NCBI GenBank assembly: GCA_003988855.1
Contig: QYAI01000019.1
Location: 129,278-193,277, forward strand
Source of the DNA: Arachnopeziza araneosa
Taxonomy: Eukaryota > Ascomycota > Leotiomycetes > Helotiales > Arachnopezizaceae
Direction of reading: 5' to 3'
DNA length: 64,000 nucleotides
Made by a program: the position numbers and the translations under genes. The first letter of the stretch is position 1. The number at the start of each line of letters is the position of its first letter. Below the pieces are notes generated by a model. The model ran no database searches. It was not told the DNA's origin and saw only the letters and a list, made by a program, of their open reading frames with translations. Positions 45,486 to 57,600 of the stretch are shown one piece after another.

Positions 45486-48400
45486 TCATTCGTCGTCCTC
45501 TGCTTCGAAGCCATCATTGATTTCTTCTTCCACGCCTTCATCATCCAAGTAACCCTCAGGCTCCTCCTCTGCAGTTTCTAGGACTGGTGCAAGAAGTGCA
45601 GTCTCAGGTAAACCTCTCTCCGCCCTCAACTGCTGAACTTTCGCATTTGTCATCTCATAGACGTATTGTCCTAAGTGCTCCACACCTTCCATTTGCGACT
45701 CCCCAGGAACTGGGCCTCCAATTTCGTTCGCTAATATCCGGGAGCTAGGCCATAACTCTCCAGTCACGAGCACCAGCTTATCTGATCTTTGGAGAAGAAG
45801 ATCAAACGCTTCCTTCAGCTCATAACAAGCCTCGAAGACTGCCCGGCGGCCGAGAACATATAATCCTAAGCGTGCTCGAGAAAGTGCCACCGTGAGGCGG
45901 CGGATGTCTCTGAGGTAGCCAACTCGAGACGTACGAGTTAAGGAGAGAATCACGTCTATTATCACGTTAGTGAAATGATTAAAACTCAAAGGCTTAATAG
46001 AAAAAGAAAATACGTACAATCATTTTGCTCACCCTGGTATTTGTCAACCGTTGTAACAATTTTGGGAAGACCGAATAGAGGATTTTTAGCACATCTATGA
46101 GCAAGAACGTCTTTAATCAAGGCACGCTGCCCTGCATATGTAGCCAATATGCTAATGCTTGATGCCGGATAACCTAACAATCGCATGTACTGATAAATAG
46201 CTACAGCATATTCAGCCTCTCCAAGATTCTGAATGAAATGTGGCGTAGGTTCGGATTCTCCTCTGCCTTTATAGTCCGGTACTTCAATAAATTGATAGTC
46301 ATATTTAAAGCCGGCATTAGCAGTCAGGAATTCTTCAGCGGTAGAAACGATAGGCAAGTTACCCAGATTTTGGTAGCGCCACGAGTAGAGAGAGGCTATT
46401 GATGGTCGAGCTCGTCCCTGTTGGTCAAGATTGATTGTCGGAACACCAAGACGAACCAGCCGCGAGAACAATGATTGTTCTAAATTCGCATACTGGCGGA
46501 AAGCAAGGTTCTGAACAACAGGAGAGTTTTGATAGTGGTCTCCGCATAGAACGACCCGTTGCAAAGGCATCTCACCGTGCTTTGGATTCTGTAGTGCCAA
46601 AGGAATGAAATTCTCGATTTCTGTGATTTGGGCAGCTTCCTCCATAACGACATTGTCGTAATGAAAGCCAAGAGAAGCAATTTCTCTCCTCCTCATTGCC
46701 GCATGTGTGGATGTCATCGCAATGATACGAGCCTCGTTTGTAAGGAGATAGTTGGCCTTGTCTCGATCCCTCCGTAATATCTCAAAGGGTCGAACATCTT
46801 CAAGTTCGGTGAAGATTTTTGCAATATGGTGGTGACATCCGTTGGCAATATCTAGGATTGCTTGCTTCTCTACGCCAGCCGGGAACAGTGGTTGGGGCGC
46901 GTTTTGGAAGTAATGATGAAATGGAAAAGCCTGTAGGATTACTTCAACCGAAGCATCTTCAGAGTGCGCGACCTCTTCAAACCTCGCCCAAGCTGGCTGA
47001 ACATACACTAGGTTAAAATATCCAGCAGTCTCAGCAGACGTTCCATGTGCTCCTGGAGCACCAAAGTTTACTGCAAGGCGGTCAACTTCCCGGAGAAAGC
47101 CATCTCTGTTCTCAAAAAATGACTCCACTCTTCCGTGCTTACTAAAACTTGTCTCGGTGTCTAGATCTTCTTCGCCATGGCCCAACCTTAGTAAATGCCG
47201 TTCATCGATATCCAGAGCGACTATTTTTTGGAACAGTTGATTGAGGGCTTGATTGCTGTGGGCGATGAGTAGTGTCCGCTGATCAGGAAAGTTGTGGTAT
47301 ATGTTGTTGATGATTTGGGTAGCAACATCTGTTTTTCCTGTCCCGGGTGGGCCGACAATGACGGTGAGTCCAGGTTGCGAGCCCGAGATTATCGCATCAA
47401 CCTGGGTTGGGGTGAAGCGAACGTGGTTCAATCTAGGAGCATCCATAGGGTAAGGACCAGTGTTCGAGGGCTTATAGGTAGATACTTGAACAGCTCGAGG
47501 TTGTAGCTGCTGTACTGGTTCGGCATCTCTACGCCTCTTTTTTGAAGATTTCGGTATGGTATCCTCTAGAGTCTTTGGGATATGTTCAAGAACATATGGC
47601 GGTCCAAAGCTGCCGTTCACATCATCGCTAGGTTCCACGGTCTTGCCGGGCAAGCTTTCAATCAAATGGTGCCAATCTAAAAAGGTATCCCGATAATCAA
47701 CCTTCTTGATCTGGGTGGCTAGGTGGTCGTAGGTTGCTCCTGCCGGATCTCCATATCCAAGAAAGACTTCATGAAGCCAAGACGCGAGTGGTACATCTGA
47801 GAGTGTCAAACTCTGGATAGACTCTAAAATGGGCTTGAAGTTGTTTTCCCTCCCGCGTCTTCGTACGACAACGTTTATTGATTCGTAGATATCACCCTTG
47901 CCACCGGAAACACGTTGCATGTCGCTCTTATACATGACCGCATCAAGCTTGACATGTAATCTACGTAATCGAGGTCGCCCATGACCATTTTGGCCATCCT
48001 GATCTCGTAATATACGTCCTTTGTCGTCCAGAATCTGGATAACTTCGGCTGTGCGTAGATACTTTAGGCCTATCTTCTGGGCGTCGGGTGCTCCTACACT
48101 GCCATTTGTAACAAGCCCTGAATCATCATTGGCGTCAAGAGCTAAGAGAAAGATCACATCATCTGGTCGGAGAGATTCCCACTCTCGCCTTACACCTTCA
48201 GCCACGCGGCTGACATCCAAAGAAATTTCAGCTTTGACAGAAGATGGTTTCTCTTGCCCTACAAGAGGAGGGATGACTTCTAGTATACTGCGACATGTTA
48301 GAGGCTGTATTATATCTGCTGTTGACCAACTTACGCAGGCTTCGCGATTGGTAATGCCATCTTCGAAAATCCCTGGAAATGCGTTTGGCCATCACGACCA

Positions 48401-50043
48401 AAGCTCGGTCGTAAACGTTTGATAGTATCCTCGACGTGTTTTCTAATTTCATAGAAGGATTCACATCGATGAAGAACAAATGATCTCCATAAGAAGTCTC
48501 CTACAGTGAGGTACTGGAGATTGAGTTTTGGTATGGCGAGGGGTTGAGAACCATCATACTCGTCATTCCTTAACAAGATTGGTTCAAATAGCGTCAACTC
48601 GGTTGGCAAAATGCTCAAGTCTCGCGCAGTTTCCTGAAATGTCTTGCGTTTTTCGTGTCCGGACAGCAACACCTCGGTCAAAAATTGGCGGTCACCAACT
48701 ATCCTTGACGAAGCTGGATAATCTGTGCGAAACTGTAGAAGATCACAAAGCTGGGTAATTTCCTCATTAGTCAGAGCATCGAGATGGCCTTCAAGCTCCT
48801 GTCTCTTGTCTATGGATCCATAGTTTGATAGAGCAAGGATAGTCAATTTCTCCTTGAAGTACCTCAGAGCAGTCCTCTGTAGGGTAGCAAGAACTGAGCA
48901 GTGTCGTTCGTATGCCTCTGTTCGCGTGTGCTGAATGCCAGTATGATCGTCAATGGAGAAGTATGTATAGTGCTTGAGAAGGGCAGTCAAATCCCTTAAC
49001 AGTCCATTATCCTCGTCGTTAAATGCTGGAGACAATTTGATTGCAGGAAGGATATTCAAGTCTTGCAGAAGCGTATTTACATATCTTCTAGTAGGCAGTT
49101 GACTTTGCAAGTCGGATAGAAACTCAACAAATCGTTCACAATATCGTACACTCTCTAGGTTTTCATCAATGATGATTCTACTAATAAGGCCAAATTGTAA
49201 GACTTACCTGATTTTCTATGTTCTTTGTATAATTGACCGAAAAAATCAAGAATAAGAGTAAACAGCCAGGAGCGCTCAAACCGTAAACGGGGTTTGGTCG
49301 CATCATCAGCAGATTCGTACCGTTTTGCTGCCGCTCTCCAGGCTTTTCTTAGTTGTACACTTTGATCGAGCTTATTTTCTCGCTTTTTCTCACTAGAAAT
49401 ATTGTGCCATATCGAGATTGAAACTAATGGGGCGCATTCCTTTCTTACTATGCCACTGTCCAAGGACTGAAAAGCACTGATGATGAAAGATAGAAGATGC
49501 GTCCGAATATTCGCTGATAATGTTGTGTCCAACGTCATGGAAAGGATTCTTCGAAATAGGGAGGAGAACTCTAAGGCATTATCTGTGAAGATGTCTAAAA
49601 AAATATTAGCTTATATTCGGTCCCGGAAATCTGTTCTCGCACCCCATGTTGGCAGATGTTCCCTCGTCCGAACATTTGTGATCAATACTATGAGTAGGAC
49701 ATGAAAATTGGAGGAATCCTCCGAATAGCCTGGCCAAAGATAGCTATAAATTCGAATCAGCAATGGATCAAAGGCAATGTAAGAACGCGTACCTCTCCAG
49801 AATTTGCAAGTACTCAAGAATAAGAAGGGGTTTAAAAGCAAATTCCTCTTTCTCTAGAACATCCCAAATTTCCGTCTTTAACATGTCCTGCTTGACTTTG
49901 ATTTTCGAGGACCTTTTCGATGGCTTCAACCAATACTTCTTCGCCAACTGGGAAAATGCGCTTTCATCTTGATCTGCCACGGTCGGTCTTGACTCATCCG
50001 CCACCTGTCGGAGTTCTTCTTTTGGTCGCGACCTTGGCGCCAT
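45486..50043 (-). CDS. cwf11: Aquarius/Cwf11 family intron-binding spliceosomal RNA helicase
   Basis: Six exons (49793-50043, 49643-49743, 49208-49594, 48335-49154, 46018-48287, 45486-45955) give 1432 aa. Aquarius is an SF1 (Upf1-like) helicase bound to the intron upstream of the branch site in activated spliceosomes. The N-terminal armadillo-like part has LPTRRYVNTLLQD; the middle has the beta-barrel and linker; the helicase has Walker A GPPGTGKT (about residue 830), motif II in MEEAAQI (EEAA, the Aquarius variant of DEAA), VDKYQGEQND and the final DIRRLTVALSRARLGLYV. The tail is acidic. The 53-nt intron at 49155-49207 was fixed by frame: two nearer AGs fail. Length fits the family (about 1400-1500 aa). 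It diverges from the THOC1 fusion gene. Confidence 0.94.
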
Positions 50044-50291
50044 GGTCGCTGTTCCCAAAACTATTTCTTATGGAAAGATGTTGCACGTCTTCATATTTTA
50101 GGTCACGTGGGGCGAGGCTGAACACGCGCTAATTTTAGCCTCATTCTTGGGAGCGGCCGCTCTACAAGCCGTGAAAGGAACCACAACCTAGCCACGACTT
50201 CATCATCAAAGAACATCGAACACCAAACAAGATTCGACCGCGCATTCAGCGCTCTCTATGTTGTGCGCCGAGTTAGTCCACGATCCTAGCT
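50044..50291. promoter_or_regulatory. Divergent promoter, Aquarius / THOC1-guanylate kinase
   Basis: Only 248 bp separate the two start codons, so the promoter is probably bidirectional. It contains GGTCACGTGG (CACGTG at 50104-50109), about 60 bp from the Aquarius ATG, and a NotI-like GCGGCCGC at about 50154. Shared control of two mRNA-processing genes is an inference from the spacing. Confidence 0.6.
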
Positions 50292-53079
50292 ATGGACGGT
50301 CAGGCTGGTCATGGACTTCAGGCAGTGGAGGATTTTGGAAAGCTTCTACATGAGATCTTGGAAAAGGGTCTGCTGGCAAAGACAACAAATGCTGTCGAGC
50401 CGCCATTGAATCGATCCGATCTGTCCGAGTCATTCGAGCGTGTTAATTCGATCTTTCCACCTTTCATTTCCTCTGAATCGAAGAAACATGCCATCGAAAC
50501 CGCCGCTCGAGACACGTTCAACAACCTACTGGTGAGCCGCAAGCTATCTCGAGCCTGGGAGCATATATCTGACGGTCGATAGGCGACCACTACGATTGAT
50601 TCACCATCATTTGTACAGCTCTGGAATCTTCTCGACGTAATATCTATCCTTGAGGACGATGAGCAAGCCGAGCCAGCACTTCTCTTTTGGTTGGTAGAGG
50701 AGCTCTTGGACAGCCAGACAATTTCCGGGTGTCGCAAGATCTTTGATTATTTGGAATCGCGCCGCGAACGTATTACGGCCAAAAATTTCTTATCAAAGCA
50801 CTTGGTAATTCTAAGAAGTTGCAACGAACTGCTTCGCCGGCTTTCAAGGGCTGAGGATACCGCATTTTGTGGCCGCGTATTCATTTTCCTTTTCCAAAGC
50901 TTTCCGTTAGGGGACAAAAGTTCCGTAAATCTTCGAGGTGAATATCATACTGAAAATGTTACGACTTTCGATGCCCTTCCCGCCGTGGAGGCGATCCCCG
51001 AGACAATGGAGGTTGATACCCAGCCCAGCGAAGCAACGAAGAAATCGGAAGAAGCCGCAACCTCTGTGAAAGGTGTTAGCTTTTCAAAGGATGAGAAACC
51101 TATGACCGCAGATCAGCTTTATCCAGTCTTCTGGTCCTTGCAGCAAAGTTTCAGTCAACCCAAGAGACTATTCGAAAAGGATATTTTCACAGTCTTTAGA
51201 TCTGGATTAGAAGCAACAATGGTTATGTTTAAGTCAATACAGGCAGATGGCCTCGGACGGGTCACTAAAGTTTCAGACGAATCGAAAAGGATGGCGAAAC
51301 GCAAAAGAGGTCAGAGTGATGATGACTTGTCGAACGCTTTCAATCCAAAATACCTAACAAGCCGAGATTTATTTGAATTAGAGGTACTCGTCACAATTGA
51401 CAACCTGACTTGAGTTACTGACTTTGTCTCAGATAAGTGATCTGTCATTTCGAAGACACATTCTTGTGCAGATACTCATAGTGATGGATTTTATGCTTTC
51501 TTTAAGTGTGAAGTCAAAAGAGAAGCTTGCCAAAGCTACAATTGAAAAAGGCAATCTATCAGTCATGTATGCTGATCAAATTCTGAGTGAAGAAAATGTG
51601 AGTCATTATCTACCCAGGGTGCAATCAGATTGTCTAGTTTTAAGTCATCTATGTTTGGATATCGACTCATTGTTTGTTGTAGACAAAATGGTGTCAAGAC
51701 ATGAAAAAGTCAATCGCCGACTATTTAAAACAAGGATTTGAAGGTGCATTTTTCTATCGTATGGTGGAGACTGTTCTTTCAAGAGACAAAAATTGGGCAC
51801 GTTGGAAAGTTGAGAATTGTCCATCAATCGCAAAACCTGCCATACTTGGGAGAGATTACACTGAAGCAAAAGTTGCAGCCCGCAAAGCAACTACAAATAA
51901 GAGACTCCGACCAAATCCTATTGGATCTCTAGACTTGAAATTTCTTTCCGAAAGCACAAGTTCTCAAGGATTGGAAAAATTAAAAGACTCATCAAGATAC
52001 GAAATACCTACCCTCTCAACCTTCAAAAGCAAAATCGAAAGTGACGATTTCGATATCGACATGGCTAGGGATGAAGAGTCAAAGAACCAAGCTTTAGAAG
52101 CTAAAGCGAGCAAGAGTTGGCGTGCACTTCGAATTGCTAGCACTTCTAAGCTTGTAGCTTTTGACAAGATCGAACGATCAGACAAGATTGATGAGATTTT
52201 TCAGGAACACTTTAAGCCTGATGAGTCTGTGAACAATGGTGAAGATATGGATGAATCCGAGTATCCTAAAGACCGGCGTCCCATCGTCATCTCAGGTCCT
52301 AGTGGCGTAGGGAAAGGAACGCTAGTCAATATGTTGATGGAAGAACATGGCAAAGTTCTAGGCAAAAAAGCATCCCATACTACTCGCTTGCCAAGGGAGA
52401 ATGAAGCTCATGGCCAGCACTACTACTTTGTCGCCAAGGAAGACTACAATATCATGCGTGATGGAGATGAGTTTCTGGAGTTCAACAATTTCAATGGCAA
52501 TGACTATGGCACCAGCAAGAAGGTTGTGGAGGGCATAATTGCTAAAGGAAAAATTCCATTGATGGAGATGGATATGCATGTAAGCTTTCTGCTCAAGGGA
52601 TGTTTGGAACAGAAGCTAATTTGCGATAGGGCATACAGCAGCTCAAAGAGAGTGGTTATGCTGCACGATATATTTTCCTCGCACCACCAAATATGGGTGA
52701 ACTTGAACAGAGATTGAAACGTAGAGGGTCGAACGACTCAGACACGATCAAAGCTCGACTTGAAATTGCTGAGCAGGAGCTCGAAAAGTCAAAGATGGAA
52801 GGTTTTCACGATCTGGTTCTCGTCAATGATGACTTAAAAACCACGTACAAGAAACTATCCAACTATATTTTTGGCAATGAAGACAGCACGGATGGATCTT
52901 CGCCCCTTACCCCTATGCATGACGTTGGAGCGTCACCAGCAATCGCCATTGCTGAGGTGGAAATGGTGGATAGCGAAGGACTTGTATCAGAGAAAGAAGG
53001 TCCGCCTGCGATTGAAAAGGAGATCGCTATGGATGATAATGCTGCTATGGAAGATGGCTCACAAGAACACAATACTTGA
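50292..53079 (+). CDS. THOC1: THO complex subunit 1 (THOC1/Hpr1-like) fused to a C-terminal guanylate kinase
   Basis: Exons 50292-50531, 50583-51383, 51433-51597, 51683-52579 and 52630-53079 encode 850 aa. Residues about 1-560 form an elongation-factor Thoc1 domain (LWNLLDVISILEDDEQAEPALLFWLVEELLD-type region near the start of exon 2, here given as LLFWLVEELLD; then LFELEISDLSFRRHILVQILI and KNWARWKVENCP), the THO subunit acting in transcription elongation and mRNA export. In the same open exon, after an acidic linker, residues about 600-785 are a guanylate kinase: P-loop SGPSGVGKGT (607-615), SHTTRLPRENE for GMP, DEFLEFNNFNGNDYGT, MEMDMHG, RLKRRGS and HDLVLVNDDL. Compared with yeast Guk1 the GMP and ATP ligands are kept, with one Asp to Glu change before MDMHG. 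An acidic tail follows. No stop or intron separates the domains. Confidence 0.9.
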
Positions 53080-53840
53080 AAAGGACGTCATTTAAAACAA
53101 TGTAACAACACTGATTGGAACGTACTCGAACGTTTCGAAGGTTTGGAAGGGCTTGGAGAACTCGAAGATCTCTGCATAGCGATGGTAGATCTGTACCAAA
53201 ATGCATGGTATTGAGCATTACTTCGGAATTGAATCCGGTCCTGCGATTTTTCTGTGAAATAACCAATCTGTATGAACTGTTCACATTGAGAAATAAGGCT
53301 TCGAGCTATCTACCTAATAGGTCGTTGCTCTAAGACGGCAGCAATCGAGACGACATTTCATCATACCAGTCAAGACGTGAAGGAGTAAGATGCCAGGAAT
53401 ATCTACCAAATTCAAGGTTGGCTGGTACATCTAATTTTTGAGATTCCAAGGTCTATTAGGACAACAGATAATCTCATTGTACACAATGTAATATAAATAC
53501 CTTTATATAATGATACCCTTTATCACTTTATTGCTTGTTATGTGTCAACTTTTGTCACTGTAGCGCTGGTCTTAAATCTCTAGTGTCAGACTTTCACCAA
53601 TTAGTAAAGCCCATCGGTTTCTCGTGCAGTCTATTGTACCCCACTTTCAGTGAGGGGCGAGGCTGGACAGTGACTTTCTTATCACTGAATTATGACATCG
53701 TTTTGTTGATAAAGTTTGGTCAGGAATATGAACAACTAGTTGTTTGTTACATAGCGGCGAGATTTATATAAATTTGCTATCCAGGCTCAAAAACAAATTA
53801 ACACACTTCTTCGACACAGCTCTGGTTTCATTCTCCCACA
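53080..53840. other. Intergenic region, THOC1 fusion to deaminase gene
   Basis: 760 bp, AT-rich, holding the 3' UTR of the fusion gene and the promoter of the deaminase-like gene. No gene is supported. Confidence 0.5.
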
Positions 53841-54673
53841 ATGCTCTACCCAGTCTCCATCCTCAGTCTCTTTCTCTTAGTCCTCATCCACTTAACACAA
53901 GGCCAGAACCAGAACCAAAATCACCAACACCTTTTTCAGACCCACCAGGCGGGTTTCCACTCGGAATTCATCTCTCACGCAACTCGCGAGCACTGGATGC
54001 GACGAGCGAACGCCGCTCTCTCTGAACTTGCATCGCCATGTCCCTTCGCTCCGTTCGGGACTGTGATCGTCAACGACAGCGATCTAAGTACCGGTCCCTT
54101 GGGAAGAGAGATCTGCTACTCGGTGAATGAGAATATGAGATATGGAAACCCCACATTGCATGGTGGGTTTCTCATACTTTGTATCAACAACGAGCGTAGA
54201 GCACAGTTAACAAATCCAGGCGAGATCTCAGGGATCAATAACTGCTCCCGAATCCTAACTGATCCGAAGGGCGAGTATAAGCTCACCTCTCAGGAGGCGC
54301 TAGAAGCTTTCAAGTTTTTGAGTCTATATACGAATGCAGAGCCCTGTCCTATGGTAACCTCAACTCCTTTTACCATCTGTCTATTTGCTGAAACCTCAAG
54401 TGCGCATCTGCAATTCGATGGTCGGGCTTCGCAGAGTGTATCTTTGGCACGAGTATTGAGAGTCTGATAGCCAAGGGGTGGAGCCAGATCTCGCTCTCTG
54501 CAGAGGAATTATTTGAAGAGACGGAAGACCTACCGAGTAGGACCCAGTTGGTCCAGAATGTGCTGGTAGCGGAAACAGATCCTTATTTTTCTTGGCAGTA
54601 TGATCCAAGTTACCCGTGTCCAAAGGGGTGTGAAAGAACTGCTGATGGAGATGGTTGCTCTAAACCCATGTAG
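53841..54673 (+). CDS. Secreted cytidine/deoxycytidylate deaminase-fold protein
   Basis: Exons 53841-54162, 54220-54353 and 54401-54673 encode 242 aa. Residues 1-21 (LYPVSILSLFLLVLIHL core, cleavage likely after TQG) form a signal peptide. The mature part has the zinc-deaminase pattern: RANAALSELA and PFGTVIVND early, HGEISGINN (His107, Glu109; the intron splits the motif), and PCPMC (Cys150, Cys153; again split by an intron) followed by ASAIRWSGFAECIFG. The rest (DPYFSWQYDPSYPCPKGC) is Cys- and aromatic-rich. All zinc and proton-shuttle residues are present, so it is probably an active hydrolase. The substrate is unknown: guanine, cytosine or a nucleoside are possible. Both exon joins rebuild catalytic motifs, which strongly supports the model. 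Confidence 0.88.
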
Positions 54674-57600
54674 GAGGCTAGCGATCAGAACCTCTTGAGA
54701 TCAGTTTCAATGATGACTCGGGTGAACAAGTTTTACATTGTGGATGGATTGGAGAAGTCACTTCTAAGCACGGAAGTCTTCCCATCGTTTCGATGATAGT
54801 AGTCATCTAATAGACGAGCTTTCTTTCGCTTTGCGTTGAATATCTAGCCTACGTCATTCCCACGGTTGTAGGATTTCGTGGTGTAGGTAGGAAGTGTACT
54901 GTGATGAGTTGGAAAAGAAAAATCTGAAATAAATCTCAAGAAGGACCTTCAACCTCAGATCCTTTCACAGAAACATCTCTCTGTGGAACGGCTATCGCTT
55001 CGGGATTCAAGACGTGAATTATTACCTCCGCCACCTACAAGATTTCAGAGTATGAATCTCTCGTGTAGCTCAATTTGCCTGAACAGTGTAAATCTCAGTT
55101 ACGATCTGCGATAATCAACCACCAGAGAGAATGGAGCGGATGTTAAAATCCTTTTTAGCTCACTCTTAGACCAAACAGATCCACATGCCGAGTGTTAGCT
55201 ACAAGTTACTTCTTCGTTGACGAGTTCATAGTTAGTATTCTGTCGTTTTGATATGCAGTAGTAGGTGACGTTTAAAAAAAAAAAAAAAAAGTTCCATTTA
55301 CTGTCGTTATACCAATGTGGGATTGTGTATTTTCTTCTGGAATTGGTAATAGCTTCGTTGATTGTGTCCTGCTCGACTTAGAAGACTAACGCGGTAACTT
55401 AAGAGACTTGAGAAAAGTTCGAGAAGAAATGAGCGTCTAATTAATACAATCAAATACTTGAAAAATTGAGTACGATTAGTTGCTTGTCTTTCGTTTTCAA
55501 TACCCAGAACCATTTACGGGCAATGTAATATAATTCGTATGAAGTTTTAGTATCTTAAATTACGTAGATTAAGCTTAAAAACGAGCGAGGTAGAGTATAG
55601 TGATGTTCATTGAATTTAAGCTTATTGCGAAAAAGGTGGTTGATGGGGATAACCCAGCCTATGTGACCCAGTGTCACAACACCTTTATCAATTGCTCAAT
55701 TAAGCTGTCATTTAAAATCTCTCCTTGGAGGTCTTCCATTTACAAGAGCAGGATAAAAACTTCATACCGGCGTGGTCATTATGATTCTCCGTACATGTGG
55801 ATGTGAATTCCAATGGCGCCATCGTTTATCTCTGTCCCTTATTGCCTGCTGTATCAAACAAGAGAGTCTTTCCACAAAGCTACAAGTCAGATACTTGGCC
55901 ATTCCGAAGAACGCTTGGTATTTTGAGTCCTGGCCGGCACTTTGAGAACTCCCACAGGTTTGAGGTGTAGCAGCCCCTTTCAGTCAGAGAACAAGAACGA
56001 AACAAGAAATAGCCCTAAAACCTCATATGTCAGATAAGAGTAACATCTAAAAGTGTAGCATAACGAGGCATTTCTTGCGCTCCATGGGCGGTAACACAGC
56101 CCCGACTTCACGTTTGCTGCTATAGAAGTCAAGCATCAATCGTGCCATCGGTACGGGGAAACCCAATCAGTCACGAGAACCATGAAGTTGGCAGTGTCGT
56201 TAGAGTGGCATGATTTGGATCCGGTCTTAGATAGACTAGGAAGGCTGACTCAGAATACGATTCATTGGAATCATTCAATGAATTTCCAACAATTATTCCA
56301 GTGTCTGCCGAGTTAACTTGCTCGCGACGCGTCTCGGCTTCCTACTGTTTTCATGGAACGCGAACCGTCCTCTTCAAGTGCTAGTCAATCAGTCGCGCTT
56401 GACACGTCCACCAATATCTGCTCTCATGGGAAAAGTATTCGGTATGGGTTATACCACGCGCCGTTGGTTAGGCTCTCTGCTGTGCCTCGGGGGTATTCTC
56501 GTGCTCGCACCTCACTCAGTGTCATGTAGACGGAGGAACAAATAGGATTCCCGCGCTGTCACACCTCGATATGAATATGCAGTGTTTTAAGCATTACCTT
56601 CCCTGGATTCTCAGTTCTCCAGCGTCCTGATGACTTGAAGAGATATACACCAGGATGGATTTTTTCCCCGTCACGGATCTTTGAATTTTTCCGACGAGCA
56701 TTGATCTGTTAATCAAGATATATGCTAGATTTACATGAAGTAAAAGTATTAACGGATCACGGCTGACCTGATCGTTGGGACTGGATAGTAGAATTCCGGA
56801 GCGCGAACGTGGGGAAATCCACTTGATGGGTATAACCCATGGCTGCCGGATTCCTTAAAGTGTTGGAGTTCAGGTGTTCGTCTGGATTTGATTGTAGACG
56901 ATGATCTGGGTTTGCTGGCATGCTGAGGCTGATATTGACGTTCCCCATGGGGAAGGGATTCCCCTTCCGACGAACTGAACTGTCGACAAGGGAATGAGAC
57001 CATCGATTAAGGTTGGTATCTAGTTTGGCGGATAGGCTTCAACACAGAGTCAACGCCAGTGCCAGTGCCAGTACCAGCATCAGCATCAAATCCAGCTCTT
57101 GAGTCTGCCATCGCTATTACCAACCGCCTCTTTCGAAAAAAGTGTGTTGATGGGCCTTGAAAAGACGACGGATGGCTAAGGAGGACCAGCAAGCTTTGTT
57201 CTTTCAGCAAAGTCTGTCTGAGGTGTGACCTACCTGGACCTTTCTCCCTGAAGCCAAGAGTGCTGCACCCATATTAGGCAAGACGTGTGAAGAACTGGGT
57301 GAATGCTCGTCATCCCTGTGCCAGAGAGACTATCATCTGCCCGGATTCTAGCCACCTCCATTTCCCTGGCTACGACTTTCCGAATGCAAGACCTCCCGAG
57401 CGAGATTCAAGTCAGCTGAATAATAAAAAGAATAAAGCCGAGAATCCTCTGTTAATTTTAAGCAAGTGTAAGAAGAAATTCCGGGTTGATACTCGAAGTC
57501 TTCGTAGATCTCGATCGTCATTCGTACCCCGTCGCGCTGACCTCACACCAAGAGACCTTTCTTAATATGGAAATTCGTAACGACATGTACCGGACCATTG

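Noticed and set aside
49155..49200. Reading of Aquarius through ESSLMKT to a stop
   Set aside because: This is the intron. The acceptor at 49155 gives the conserved YCERFVEFL block, while the two nearer AGs end in a stop.
56749..57111. Possible small two-exon gene on the minus strand (Gly/Thr repeat protein)
   Set aside because: No GT donor lies between the two frames at a usable phase, a stop intervenes and there is no recognisable similarity.
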